DNA of 64,000 bases from NCBI GenBank assembly GCA_020466095.1, contig CM035806.1:7113622-7177621 (forward strand), written 5' to 3'. Made by a program: the position numbers and the translations under genes. Numbering within the stretch: the first letter of the stretch is position 1; each line of letters opens with the position of its first letter. Origin of the DNA: Chlorops oryzae. Its lineage: Eukaryota; Arthropoda; Insecta; Diptera; Chloropidae. Positions 11,643-23,273 of this stretch are shown in pieces. The notes below the pieces were generated by a model that was not told the DNA's origin, made no database searches, and saw only the letters and a program-made list of their open reading frames with translations.

Positions 11643-11645
11643 TTA

Positions 11646-11980
11646 GGGGGTTTGTGGGTTAGACGGTTTGAACAGTTTTTTACTCGGCATTTCAAAAAAA
11701 TTACTTAAAGGCATAGCTTGTATATTCATGTTTCTAACATTACATGTGCAAAAAAAAAAAAAATTTAACAAACAGATCTGGGCCTCTTAGGATTCGATTA
11801 GTAGTAACACAGCGTAACGTAACGATGACATACATACTTGAGTTAAAACCCCTCCCATGAGTGATTCCTGCATACTGGCCTGGTCTCTAGTGACACTTAC
11901 TGCAGGGAAATTGGTCCCCACATAATTTGAAGGATTAATAGCAATATTGTTAAGAAATATTTGTCCCATATGGGTTAAAG
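11646..11980. other. Unassigned spacer
   Basis: A-rich patch at 11751-11764. No gene recognised. Near 11895 a stretch with CTTACTGCAGGG resembles the ends of the element at 7115-7535 but has no partner. Confidence 0.4.
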
Positions 11981-11988
11981 GGCTAAGA

Positions 11989-12530
11989 CAGGGACGTAGC
12001 TAGAGAAAGACTCCTTTGTTTGGCTGCTTATATTGGCCACAGTGGTATATTGAACAATTATAAGACATTAGCGGGGAAAAAATTTGGCCGTTCAGAGAAA
12101 GTTTAGACAGTTCTGGACCAAAAAAACCATAAAATCTAGAAAAATTCATGACGTCCGATTTTGATGAAAATTTATATATAGAATAAGTGAAAGATGCTAA
12201 GAATTTTGGGGCTAAAAATTTTTCAAAAAAATGATTTCAACTACTCCTTTTTGGACCAGTTTAGAACTGAACCCTAACTAGACTAGTTGTAATAATTTTT
12301 TTGAAAAAATTTTAACGCCAAAATTCTTAGAATTTTTCACTTCCTCTATATATAAATTTTCATAAAAATCGGACGTCATGAATTTTTCTAGATTTTATGG
12401 GTTTTTGGTCCACAACTCTATAAATCTCCCCAACATTTTTTTTTGGTATAATGTCTAATAATTGTTCAATATACCACTGTGGCCAATATAAGCACTATCA
12501 AAGCAGCCTTTCTCTAGCTACGTCCCTACG
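11989..12530. mobile_element. hAT-type foldback MITE, copy 3 (diverged)
   Basis: The body is the same type as 5764-6301: it has the sub-terminal AGTGGTATATTGAACAAT and its inverse, and a central GTTTTTGGTCCA-like stretch. The terminal bases have diverged to CAGGGACGTAGC and GCTACGTCCCT. The flanking 8-mers GGCTAAGA and GGCTTAGA differ by one base, consistent with an older insertion. Confidence 0.78.
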
Positions 12531-13805
12531 GGCTTAGAGTTTTGTAGCTATGGTTTCAGAACCCAAAGAACCAGAGGTTGTGAAATCTCGAAGAAACAGA
12601 AGAAAATGCATCTGGTTCCGGAACAAGGAATATTTTGTTCCAATAGCACGATGTTCGCCTGGGCTAGCTGGGTCTCTGGAACAGGAGCTCCCATATTGTT
12701 TATGTGAATGTAGCTTCTTGGCTCTATATCTCTTATAACGTGAACAGATTGAAAATTTGTTACAATCAAAAAAAAAAAAATAACAATAAATGACGAAAAA
12801 TCCGATCATAATGGGATTGATTATTTATTTCGCATCGTAATGTTCGGCAGTTTCCTTCGTGGGACGCATCTCGAAATTGTCATAAGCATGACGCATACTT
12901 GTACAATTTTCTCTTCAAGGTCTGGGACACTTTTAATTGTTTTCTATTTTATTTGATTTGATTTGATTTGATCTTATTTCGTTCATAATTTCGACAGTGT
13001 GTGTTAGTTGTGTTATTTTTATTTGTCGTCATTGCGACACTTCCTCGTTTCGAGGAAAACAAAACAAGACAAAACAAGACAAAAAGACAAACTGCCTGAC
13101 TGGGTCGTACGTACGAAAAAATCGTACGAGACGCAGCGGATTAATTGAATGCGATTGGGTCCGGCTGGCAAAGAGAAGAAATTGCATCGAGACGTGGGAG
13201 GCGAAATTTCTTGTTTTTCTTTCATTTTTGTATTTTTTTTTTTTTTTTTTTTGTTTTTTGACGATGATATTAACATTGAGAACGGTTTGCCTTTCAAATT
13301 GACAAATTGAAAATCAGCGATTCCCGAAATCATATTCTTTCGTGTCGCTGCTTTGAATCACACTCAATATGTCTAATGCAAGATTATCGGTTTCGGTGGT
13401 AGTCTGTCTCTCTCTATTTTTAGAGGCCCGAAATTCGTGTCGCATTAACGGCAAAAGACGCTGGGTGTGTGGACCCCAAAAGAGAAAATGAAAATGAAAA
13501 TGGAAATGAAAATGAAAATTATTGATCCGGTTCAATCTAGTTATGCTAAGGTCGTTTTCCCTCTTTTTACTTTTTGGTGACTTTTCCCTGAATGTGAACA
13601 TTAAAAATTCGCTGGTGGAAAGGCATCACAATTTCGCGAGATATTTTTTGAATGTTTTTCATTTTGTTTTTCTTTTTTTTGCCCCCCATTTTTTTTTCGT
13701 TCAAGAGAATGTGATATTTTTAGGGCTAAAATTGAAAGTCTTTTTGCCAAACCTAATCTTCTGATCAATGAATTTCTTAAGTGCTGCAAACAATCAAAAT
13801 AAATA
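12531..13805. other. Unassigned noncoding sequence with short repeats
   Basis: Holds a (GATTT)n patch at about 12952-12972, AACAAGACAA repeats at 13060-13090 and a GAAAAT hexamer array at about 13482-13519. Long T runs sit at 13230-13250. No gene-like frame. Confidence 0.5.
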
Positions 13806-13813
13806 TCTCTGAT

Positions 13814-13986
13814 CAGGCCCGTAGAGAGAAATTTGGGGCACGGCGGATTTTTTTCCGGGGTCCCCTCACGGAAATGTGCTACAAAAAAAAAAAAAAAAAA
13901 AAAATCCCCTTGCCAATTGTGGGCCCCTTCAGAAAGCCCGAGCCCGGGGGAAAATCTCCCTTTTCCATCCCCTCTCTACAGGCCTG
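13814..13986. mobile_element. 173-bp hAT-type MITE
   Basis: Inverted ends CAGGCCCGTAGAGAG and CTCTCTACAGGCCTG. The perfect 8-bp target duplication TCTCTGAT lies at 13806-13813 and 13987-13994. The interior is GC-rich with an A-run. The next element begins in the TTAA that overlaps the end of the right duplication. Confidence 0.85.
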
Positions 13987-13997
13987 TCTCTGATTAA

Positions 13998-14724
13998 GGG
14001 GACCTTCTGGTCTAGAATTTTTTGAAAATTGATTTTTTTTTTTTATTATTTCGGAAGAATAGACTTTTAAGAATATGCTGGCAAAGTTTCGTGAAGATAT
14101 TGACAATATTTGTTTTGCTACAGCCTTTTTAGAAGGTGGAGACAGCACGCAGCGCGCTTGATCAAAGCAACTTTGAACCCGTTTATCTCAAAACTACTTT
14201 TTTTGACCTGGTGTGAATGAAAACAAAAAAACCATCGAACCGATTTGTCTGGAATTTTTATATATTATTCATAACATCAATGGCTATGGCCCGAACTAGA
14301 ATCGAATTTTTATTTCAAGAACTTCATATTTTTACATAAAAAAAATGGTCAAAAAAAGGGGAGTTTTTGATGTTTGAAATAAAAAATTGCGCCATTTTGT
14401 CAATTTAAAAAAAATTTTTTTTATTCTAGTTCCTGCCATAGCCGCATTCATTCTGATTAATAACATATTTTTGTTTTTTTTTTTCGATTACCAGAACTGC
14501 CAAAATCTTTCACACCACGGAGGTACTTTTTCAAAGAGGGTCCAATTCAACGCCATTTTTAAAATACAAAAAAAAAAAAAAATTACAACAACATTTTTTA
14601 TTTTTTGTCAATAAAGAATATAATAAGCCTGCATACTTAGAAAATCGTTTTCTATTTGGCTTAATACCAAAAAAAAAATCATGAAAATACCCTAAATTTT
14701 CGTGCTCTAGACCAGAAGGTCCCC
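13998..14724. mobile_element. piggyBac-like MITE with TTAA target, copy 1
   Basis: Ends GGGGACCTTCTGGTCTAGA and its exact inverse, flanked by TTAA (13994-13997 and 14725-14728). The TTAA target and short perfect inverted repeats fit a non-autonomous piggyBac-type element. Another copy in opposite orientation starts at 24847. No transposase is encoded. Confidence 0.8.
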
Positions 14725-14728
14725 TTAA

Positions 14729-15720
14729 ACGATTTCTTATCCCACGAACATTGATCGATGATGATCAAAGCTTAGCGGGAAACAAGCCGTGAAACACTTA
14801 ATATCCAATTAGTTTATCTACAGTGCATGCCTGAATATAGCCGGACTACCCAGGCCTTTAAGGGGGGAACTACCTAAAAACACTGTAGAAACTGAACAAT
14901 ACTACCGAAATATGAAAGAAAAACAATCGATTTTTAAAATTGGTCAGATCAGAATGGCTCCTTAAAATATGTTTTTTTTTTTTTTTTTCAATAGAGTTTT
15001 GAAGGTAAATATTCTTTTTTTTTTTTTACAAAAACACATAAAATCCGTAAACATTGCTGCGAGTCGAGCAGTGCGATATTTACGCACGCGAAACGAAAAG
15101 ATAAAATGATGGTGAACAATTTTCATACCCAAATCCTACAGCAGAGAAGATCTTTCTCGAAACGTTTGTCAATTTGATTGTTATTTGACAAATAGAAGAA
15201 TATTTTTCAAAGCATAAATTGCTCAAGAGAGTGCAACAGAATCGCAAATATGTTAATCTGTGAAGGAAACAAATATTTGCAACGATAATTTTAATTTTGT
15301 TGTAGGAAAATTACTGTGATTTGTGTTTTCGTATCGTTTGCGTATCTAAGCTAATCACTCGAATGTTGTTTCTTTATATTATTATTTTTTTTTTTTATGT
15401 CAGCACGCACATTAATTGCATGAAAACTGTTATTAAACATTCGGCTTATCTTCGGTCCAAGCGAATTCATGATTACTAAAATAGATCAGTCAATAAAACT
15501 GCTTCAAAAAGGCATGTGTGAAGATAATATTTAGGGTTGCATTAACTGGCTTAAAATTGAAATTAGAACAACTAAGGCTGTCATTGTCTATTAAACGAGA
15601 CAGTAAATATTTTGATACACTTTGGTCTCTTTAACTAGCAGTTACAGATGCAATTTGATCGTTTGTTAATATCCAATGGGCTAACATAAAATATCGGTAC
15701 ATATAAAAGTGGAATACCGA
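14729..15720. other. Unassigned noncoding sequence
   Basis: AT-rich with T runs at 14970-14988 and 15017-15030. No gene or element end recognised. Confidence 0.5.
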
Positions 15721-16606
15721 ATATGGGCATTTCCATTTTGACGTGACGTGACATTCGAACGAAAAACAAAATTTTTTTTAAATGAAGAATTGGAAATTTA
15801 AAAAAAGTTTTTTAATATTTGCATACTAATAAAGTAGCACTATGTTCAGTAAAAAAATTAGACCAATAGACCATAAGGATTTGAGTATTGAAGCAAAAAA
15901 GTGTCCTAGCGTTACGTTACGAAAAACAGAAGTGGGTTTTTGACTTAGATTACAAGATTGCAAAACTCTGCTAATTTCGCAAAACTTTTCGTATTAAACT
16001 TATAGCAATAAGATTGGAAAATATAAGAGTTCATTTTCCAAGTTTTAAAATTGTAAAATCGTTTGTCGTTTGTTTTTTATTGGCCTTAATTACCTGGCGT
16101 TACGTTACCTGGCGTTACGTTACTAAAATTTCAAAAGGGTTTTAGTCATGAAAAAAGTCTTTTATTTTAACCTTTTTTCCTTTTAATTCATAAATTCTGG
16201 TATTATAAATAGAAGGGCCAATAATAAATTTTATTAAAAACAATATTTAATTGAGCTTGCGTAATTAGAAGATAATTATCAACTTATTCGTTAAAGAATT
16301 TTTGTTGTTGTTGTTTTGGTTGATTCTTCTGAATGGAATTATTAAGGACGATAACTTCCATTGATCAGGTTACTAAAATGGCCCAAATTTCATAGATAAA
16401 GCAATTTTAAAGGTAATTTAAGAAATACAAATACAACAAAATAAGCCTTTACCTATGTTTTACAGAAATGAGGGCTGACTATAACCACCAATCTTCTTAA
16501 ATAGTGAAATTCAGATGTGTTACTAAGATAGTACATACCCAAAAATTGTTTTAAGGAACTGGGGCATTTTTATTTCCGGTAGACCTTTCTGTGGAAATGC
16601 CCATAT
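15721..16606. mobile_element. Possible DNA element with ATATGGGCATTTCCA ends
   Basis: ATATGGGCATTTCCA at 15721-15735 is matched inversely by TGGAAATGCCCATAT at 16592-16606. The interior is AT-rich, noncoding and carries GCGTTACGTTAC words at about 15910, 16097 and 16113. Without a clear target duplication the superfamily is open. Confidence 0.5.
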
Positions 16607-16639
16607 CCGAGTCGAAAATCTGGATAATCGATTTTAAAG

Positions 16640-17450
16640 TCATATCAGACAATAATTGAACTTTAATTGGGTTTTATATAGAAAGGCTTTTGAAATACAT
16701 ACATACATACGTCATTTAGACAATACTGCCAGGCACAGTTATAGTTATAAGAAACATGGAAAATTCCAATTTTCTTTCAGAGAATAATACATATCGTAAC
16801 ATTATTACGCTTTAGGCCCGATTTTTGTAACAGTAGTAGGTACTTCAAAATAAAAAATATTTAAAAAAAACGGGAAAAGAAACTCAGTTTATTTTTTTTT
16901 AATTTTTAGAAAGATCGTGAAAATTAATCATCATTGACCCGCACAATACGATAGGTATTTACAAAACTAGAACCCTATCGAATTTAAAATTTTGGTTCGA
17001 AATAATTTTTGATAAATTGGTTAATTCGGTAACAAGAGCTGTGAAGATCAATTCCGAGAATAATCTGGATATTCGTTTTAAACATATAGCATAATTGGAC
17101 CGTAATTGGTTTTAACGTATAGAGGACTTTTAAATTATACAAATACGTCATTTAGACAAACTGCCAGGCACAGTATAGTATAAGAAACATCGGATAATTC
17201 CAATTTTCTTTCAGAGAATAATAATATCGTGAACATTATTACGCATTGCCCGATTTTGTACATCAGTAGTAGGTATATCAATAATAGAACCCATAATTTA
17301 AAATAGACGGAAATGAAACTCGGTTTATTTGTTATTGGAATTTTCGGAAAGATGTGAAGATTATCGATCATTGACCCGCAAATCGATAGTCATTTGAAAC
17401 TAGACCTATCGAATTGAAATTTTGATATCAAATAATTCTTTAAATGTATT
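16640..17450. repeat. Diverged tandem duplication, about 440-bp unit
   Basis: Blocks such as CATTTAGACAA..CTGCCAGGCACAG, TTCCAATTTTCTTTCAGAGA and CATTGACCCGCA occur in the same order at 16710-16935 and again at 17148-17377. The second copy is shorter through many small losses. Confidence 0.75.
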
Positions 17451-18062
17451 CGGATAAACTGGAAGTAATCCGGATAATTTGATTTCTTGACAATCTGATA
17501 TGGCCGGATAAACCGATAGTCCGGAAATTTGGATATCCAGATAATCTAAAGCCGATAATCAGGATATTCGGATAATCGAATATTCGGATAATTTGATATT
17601 CGGATACCCGGATATTCGGATAATCTGATATTTTGATAATCGAGCCATAATTCGATATCGAATAATCGGATTATTCGGATTCATTTGGATATTCGTATAC
17701 AATCGGATATTCGGATACATGATTTCGATAATTCGGTATATTCGGATAATCAGATATCAGGATGATCGGATATCAGGATGTTCGGATATCTAGATATTCG
17801 GATACCCGGATAATAGGATAATCTGATATTCTGACAATCGGATATCCGAATCAACGGATATTCGGATTATTTGATATTCGTATAAACGGATATTCGGATT
17901 ATTTGATATTCGTATATTTGGATATTCAGATATCAGGATTATTGTATATCAAGATGATCGGCTATCCGAATGACCGGACAATTGGAAATTCGGATAAACC
18001 GATAAAAGGATAATCGAATATCATGATGATCGGATATCCGGCAAATCGATGTTTAAATAACC
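17451..18062. repeat. Degenerate GATATTCGGATAATC minisatellite
   Basis: About 0.6 kb built from variants of GGATATTCGGATAATC with irregular spacing. Units such as GATATTCGGAT and GATAATCGGATATC alternate. It begins at the decayed end of the preceding tandem duplication. Confidence 0.85.
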
Positions 18063-18956
18063 GAGATTTTACTATATTTTACAAATTAATTTATCCGATT
18101 TTTGTAAAATGAATCTTCAACTTAAAATCTATAAAATAATTGGATGGCCACAATTAGATATTTAGATAATATTTTTAATTGAAATTGTGCAAAACAATCA
18201 GCATACATTATAATCAATTAATTCTATTTTTATTCCGGTTTTTGTTTATATCAAAATTTACCCCTTCAAAGCCTTATCCTTATCAAAAACACAATAACAC
18301 AAAAAATTATCTTGATTGATGCTGCTGATTCGAAAATATTAACTTATTAAGTTACCAGTCCATGACTTTAATCTTAAGTGGGACTACCATAGACTTGTAG
18401 AGAAAGAAAAAGAACTCTGAATGAATTGACTCTGATTGAGCCACCACTTAAGCCTTTAGCGAGTCAATACAATAGATAGCAAATTCTCCACCTCTCCTTT
18501 ACAATCGATAATTTCTATTGCTCGCGAAAATTTTAATTTCAATCTCACTTGATAAGATTTGATAAAGCAAAGAAAGGTGAAGGTCTTTATTTCATGATTG
18601 CCGATTGTGATTTCAATCTGGAAGCGATTAACCACCATGCATACACCAAGGCTTTCATAAAAGTACAGAGTTTTACAGACTACAATCAATTTTTTTGTAT
18701 TGAAAATTTCGCCCACGTTTCGGTGGAGATCCAAGGACAGGAATACAGACGAACAGACAGACTTGGGAAAGGGACAGACGGACATATCCAAATATCTTGT
18801 ATATATGTAGGTATATCTTTACCTAGCAGATCTTAACTAGTTCTAGCTGTTACATGATTCACGTAAAACTAATATGCCCTGCGGAAGCTGGGTATTAAAC
18901 CAGTATTTCTTCTGTATATAGAAACCAGTGGTTTGTGTCTTTGAATGAGTTTTTAA
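18063..18956. other. Unassigned sequence with a CAGACAGAC/GGACAGACGGACAT patch
   Basis: No gene is visible. The patch at 18740-18800 (ACAGACAGACTTGGGAAAGGGACAGACGGACAT-like, written here only as a description) resembles the CAGA-containing dispersed repeats near 26450 and 32260. Confidence 0.4.
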
Positions 18957-19192
18957 GATTTTTGTTTGCGTCTGTACTAGATCTCTATACCAAAAGTTTG
19001 CGTCTGTACTAGATCTCTATACAAAAGTGCGTGCCTGGACTAGATCTCTATACCAAAAAGTGTGTGCCTGGACTAGATCTCTTTACGAAAAAGTTTGCGT
19101 CTGAACTAGATCTCTATATCAAAAAGTTTGCGTCTGAACTATATCTCTATACCAAAAAGTGCGTGCCTGGACTAGATCTCTATACCAAAAGT
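18957..19192. repeat. 36-bp minisatellite, about 6-7 units
   Basis: Units of about 36 bp built around ACTAGATCTCTATACCAAAA, alternating between GTTTGCGTCTG and GTGCGTGCCTGG variants. Because 36 is a multiple of 3, part of the array (19031-19190) stays open and would encode a 12-residue repeat ending LDLYTKK; there is no sign that it is a gene. Confidence 0.88.
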
Positions 19193-19380
19193 TTTCTTTT
19201 TACCTGTTACCAAATGCCATTTGAAGTTTTTTTTAAATATTTCCAATGAAAATCCATTTTTTTGAATTTTCCCAGGTGATCACTAAATTCGCAAAAGCAC
19301 AATTCTCAACATTCTCACAATTTTCAAATTCTCACAATTTCTCGGATGCAGTTCGTGTATATGAAGAAGTTGTTTAGTTA

Positions 19381-19891
19381 AGGTGAGATGACACTACGTG
19401 TGCAATGCACGAATATTTGCTCACTGACGTCATAAACATTGCACACGTAATGAAATCGACGAATAATTTGTTTGCTCAAAATAATTCTTACTATATTTTA
19501 CAAATAAAATGTGTGCGTTGCACGCGTAATGTAATCAACTGCACAAACATTTTGTAAAAATATGTACACGTGAAACTGTTTCCTCATACAGTACAATCTG
19601 CTGAAATCTCTAAAGTTTGACATTATTTTCATTGAAATCTTTTAAAAACGAAACCTAGTAATATTGCGCAATCAACATGTGTGATTTGTCCATATATTGT
19701 GCGAGAAAATGTTATGTGTGCAATTGTTTTTCAGATGTGTCACACATTTTTTTGAGCAATTATGTGTGCATTGCACACGTAGTGTAATACCCTGAGCAAA
19801 TAAATGTGCTTCAAATTTTATTTGTTTCAGATGTGTCACACATTTTTTTGAGCAATTATATGTGAATTGCACACGTAGTGTCATCTCACCT
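19381..19891. mobile_element. TIR element with TTA flanks
   Basis: Starts AGGTGAGATGACACTACGTG and ends in the inverse, with about 30 bases of inverted repeat, flanked by TTA on both sides (19378-19380 and 19892-19894). Inside, a block containing CAGATGTGTCACACAT is repeated directly at about 19732 and 19828. TTA flanks suggest a Harbinger-type MITE. Confidence 0.78.
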
Positions 19892-19894
19892 TTA

Positions 19895-20735
19895 TATTCT
19901 TTCTATATTTGCATTGAAAAATTTTGATAAAATGTTTATTGCCTTTGGAGCTATAGGCCATACAAAATAAAATATGATAAAAAAGCACGTCAAATTTTAA
20001 GAATTTTTGCAATTTGCACCTACTAGATATAGTTTTTTCGGGTCGGTTTGTACTAAAACTATTTAAAATGAGCTCAGACCTATAAATTGTGATAGAAAGG
20101 AAATTAAAATATTGAACGGATTACGAGATATAGCCATAAGTAAGTGAGTAATTTAATTCTCGGCCCCACTTTTTGAAGTCTATTTTACAAAAAAAGTAGA
20201 GGTGACTTGACAAAACTGAGTATGAGACGTTGTTATACTCACCGAGCACTTTCAAAAACAGTCGTCAAATTTTTGTTTACAAAACGTGACCTCTAAAATG
20301 TCGCACAGTGTTATTTATCAATGACAGCTCAATATTAAAAAAAAAACGGCAGTTTAAGGTATTGTTTGGCAAATTAAGAGGAAGTATCTCCTCGGGATTT
20401 TCGGACTAGTCGGGGAGTAGTTGGAGAGTAGTAGGAATTTCTGATGGGTCAAATTTGACGTCAACTGTTATGCTATACATTATGCTTCTCACTCCAAGCT
20501 CAAAGATGTTCGAAATCACTTCAGCATTGATCTTGAAAGATTTAAATCAATTTAAAACAAGGCAAAGATATTTTTTTTCCCTCTAAATTCTCTTATTAAA
20601 GGGATTTCGACTGGAAAATAATATATAAAAAATAATAAATAAAAAATAATTAATAAAAAATAAAATAATAAGGACTTGAGAGAGAATATATCATTGTATA
20701 TATATTTTTTGTATTTGATTTTCATTTGTATAAAT
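19895..20735. other. Spacer and 5' flank of the coiled-coil gene
   Basis: Sequence around 20020-20140 (TAGATATAGTTTTTTCGG, then ACGAGATATAGCCATAAGTAAGT) recurs at about 29440-29560, so part of this is a dispersed repeat. The last 150 bases before the gene are very AT-rich, with no clear promoter motif. Confidence 0.5.
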
Positions 20736-21885
20736 ATGGATTTAACCAATGAAGATAATAAGGAAATGCTAACATCGAAAAGTGATCTTGCAGTCGAACT
20801 GATGTCTGTCGATCGCATTTTGGGGCAGACAATTGAAAAGCTCAAGATAACCCTGTTAATGCCTCGGATTATCGTCGAGGCCAAGACCGCCATCGGAAGG
20901 CTAAACAAAACCGAATTCAAAATCTGTGCCGATATGCTGAAGGCCTTTGCGTTGAATGGCCAGAGATTGCAAGAGGCCGAGCTTCGATGGCATGGTCCAC
21001 CCTATGAGGATCAAGAGCTCGTTCGCTTGATTGACATATTTCAGGAAAACTATCGTGCGGTGATCTACTTCAATGACTGGTTGAACGAAATGTCTCAAGC
21101 AGAGAAGGCGTCAATCATTCGCGTTGGTGTATTGCAGAAAATCGCACAGAAACGTTTCAATGCGTCAGCCGTGGCACAGCTAGACGAGGAACAGAAATTG
21201 AGTGTCGTCTACGAGGACTTTCTAAAGACACTGCGGCATCTCGATAATATGGATAAGATTATCCAAGCGAATCGTAAGCAATTCCATTGGAAATCAATAT
21301 CACGCAGGAGTACGTTCCACAACGAATCCTTAAAGATAAATGACGAGATTATGACAGCGAAAAAATATCGAGACAAAGCAGCCGATGAGTTGATCGAGCG
21401 TTTGAATCCCCGATTGAATGCAGAGCGTAAAAAACGCGTAAAGGATGATCTCGAGACGACACAGCTGCAACTGGAAGCGACGATCAAAAATAATATTGTA
21501 AGAGAGAATGCCGCTCGAAGCGAACGGAACAAATGGCTGATCCAGCTTCAGAGCCTGAACAAAAAGTACGATCAATCCATGCTGGAGAAATTCCGTGAGA
21601 AGATCTATGTGGAACAGCTGTGCGAGGATGCGAAAGCCGAGCACGAAAAATTTCGAAGGAACGTCTATATACCATCGGAGCATAGATACATTAGTATTGT
21701 TCGGGCAAAGCAATTAATTGAAGAGCAAAAGTGGATGGAGAAAGTCAATCAGTTTCATGCAGAACCGAGCTGCTCGGGTCATTCAACGGGCCTATCGTGC
21801 TTATTTGCGTAAATACAAGCCACAGCTTGTTAAGTACTCACCACCGGGCAAAGCAAAGGATACTGGAAAAGGCAGACGAAATTAG
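20736..21885 (+). CDS. Coiled-coil IQ protein, DRC10/IQCD-like, with a frameshift near its end
   Basis: The intronless frame from ATG 20736 runs to a stop at 21812 (358 residues). I start at 20736 because upstream in-frame codons are AT-rich and non-ATG. The product is highly charged and helical, with likely coiled coils from about residue 190 to 340 (RLNAERKKRVKDDLETTQLQLEA). In the +1 frame, from about 21765 to the stop at 21885, the sequence encodes a good IQ motif (RAARVIQRAYRAYLRKYK). The true protein therefore probably continues there, and a one-base change near 21755-21770 breaks it. Coiled coils with a terminal IQ motif fit DRC10/IQCD or DRC9/IQCG, subunits of the dynein regulatory complex of motile cilia, which in flies means sperm tails. 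Family assignment is by pattern, not by search. The open frame and balanced codons contrast with the AT-rich flanks. Confidence 0.6.
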
Positions 21886-22697
21886 AAATATATTTTTTTT
21901 TTTTGGGATTCTTGAAAACGATTCCACACTATCTTTGGGTTATCCGGAGGTTGGGTCAATTCTGTGGATGAAGTAAAAAATATCGATCATCTTTGGAGTA
22001 AATTTTCTTTCAATAGCAAAAACTTAAGCAAAATAACCACCTGAAGTGGACTTTTTTTTTGACCATCTATGGGGGCCCCCAATTCACAGTGATTGTGCTA
22101 AGCAAGCAAGGACGAATCGGGTGAAAAAATAACATTCCTTGTATATATGAAACTATATTTGAAACAAATACATTCTCATGAGGGTACACTCGTAATGTGG
22201 CGGCTGCTTCCCGACAATATTTGCCCGATTCTAAATGAATACTCCCCGGGAATTTTTCCCTTAAAAAATGGTTCCCAATGTGTTTAGGAAAGGTTTTTTT
22301 TTTTAAATCCCCTGCGAAATATTTAGAGTCTCTCTTCACCCCTTTACTTCCCTTCAACTGACATCTCATTAGGCAATTTTTCGAAGTTTATCGCGAGATT
22401 TCTTCACCGGTTTTTATTTGGTTTGAAAATTTAAAAAAAAAAAAAAAAACTATAAATTTAAAGTAGAAAACAAACGCTTGAAGAAACAAGTTCTTATTTA
22501 AATGTGACAAGTTTTTTTTTCATCACATAAATCGAATTTGAAATTTGCTCAAAAGAAGCAAAAAAAAAAGTAAAAAATTAGGAAGAAGAAAAAGTTCCTA
22601 TTGGCACGATTCAAAATATGTCGCACAGTGTCGCGTCTCCATATATTTTTGGGCAAAAAATGTAAGGACCTACGCTGGAGCAATGAAATTTGGAATC

Positions 22698-22733
<36 letters not shown>

Positions 22734-22859
22734 TATAAAATTCAGAACATTTGGAAAAATTGTGAAAATCAAACCAAACCAAACCCCCGCAGTCATGTAA
22801 AGAGGGGGGGGCCCCAAATTTCGCAATTTTGACCATAGAGTTGAAATGTGGAACAGAGC
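21886..22859. other. 3' flank with repeat fragments
   Basis: One end of the CCCGATTCTAAAT..CCCGGGAA repeat family (see 43343-43556) occurs at about 22223-22262. A T run lies at 22699-22732 and an A run at 22433-22449. No gene recognised. Confidence 0.5.
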
Positions 22860-22863
22860 TTAA

Positions 22864-23269
22864 GGGCTGAATACACGATATGGTTACTTGACCAATCGTT
22901 TGGCTGCTTTCATTTGGTTAAAATTTGTTACATATGCTCATTTGGCTACAAATTGTATGGTTGGTTTTTACACGATATGCGCCATTTGTCCCAAAACATA
23001 TGCTCGCCGCCATTTTTCGTTTGCGTCCAAATGAAATTTAGTCACAATTTTGGGAAAAAAATTTGTCATCAACATTTGTATGGGATGTTACACGATATGA
23101 CTGCATTGCAAACACACGTTTGGTTGCGACGTGAACAAATGCGACCAAATGCCATATGGAAATACGTATGTTTGGTAATTACACGATTTGGTTTCGATTG
23201 GGACAAAATTTGTTCCAAAAAACAGCCAAAATATGGTCAGTAAACATATCGTCCTTTACTGTTGTGCCC
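22864..23269. mobile_element. TTAA-flanked element with internal ACACGATATG repeats
   Basis: TTAA at 22860-22863 and 23270-23273. The ends GGGCTGAATACACGATATG and its imperfect inverse (..CATATCGTCC..GTGCCC) mark the boundaries. ACACGATATG or ACACGATTTG recurs at about 22872, 22972, 23091 and 23181. Probably a non-autonomous piggyBac-type element. Confidence 0.6.
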
Positions 23270-23273
23270 TTAA

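Noticed and set aside
21757..21775. A tiny intron restoring the IQ motif frame of the DRC10-like gene
   Set aside because: The only GT..AG pair of fitting length would be 19 nt, too short for a spliceosomal intron.
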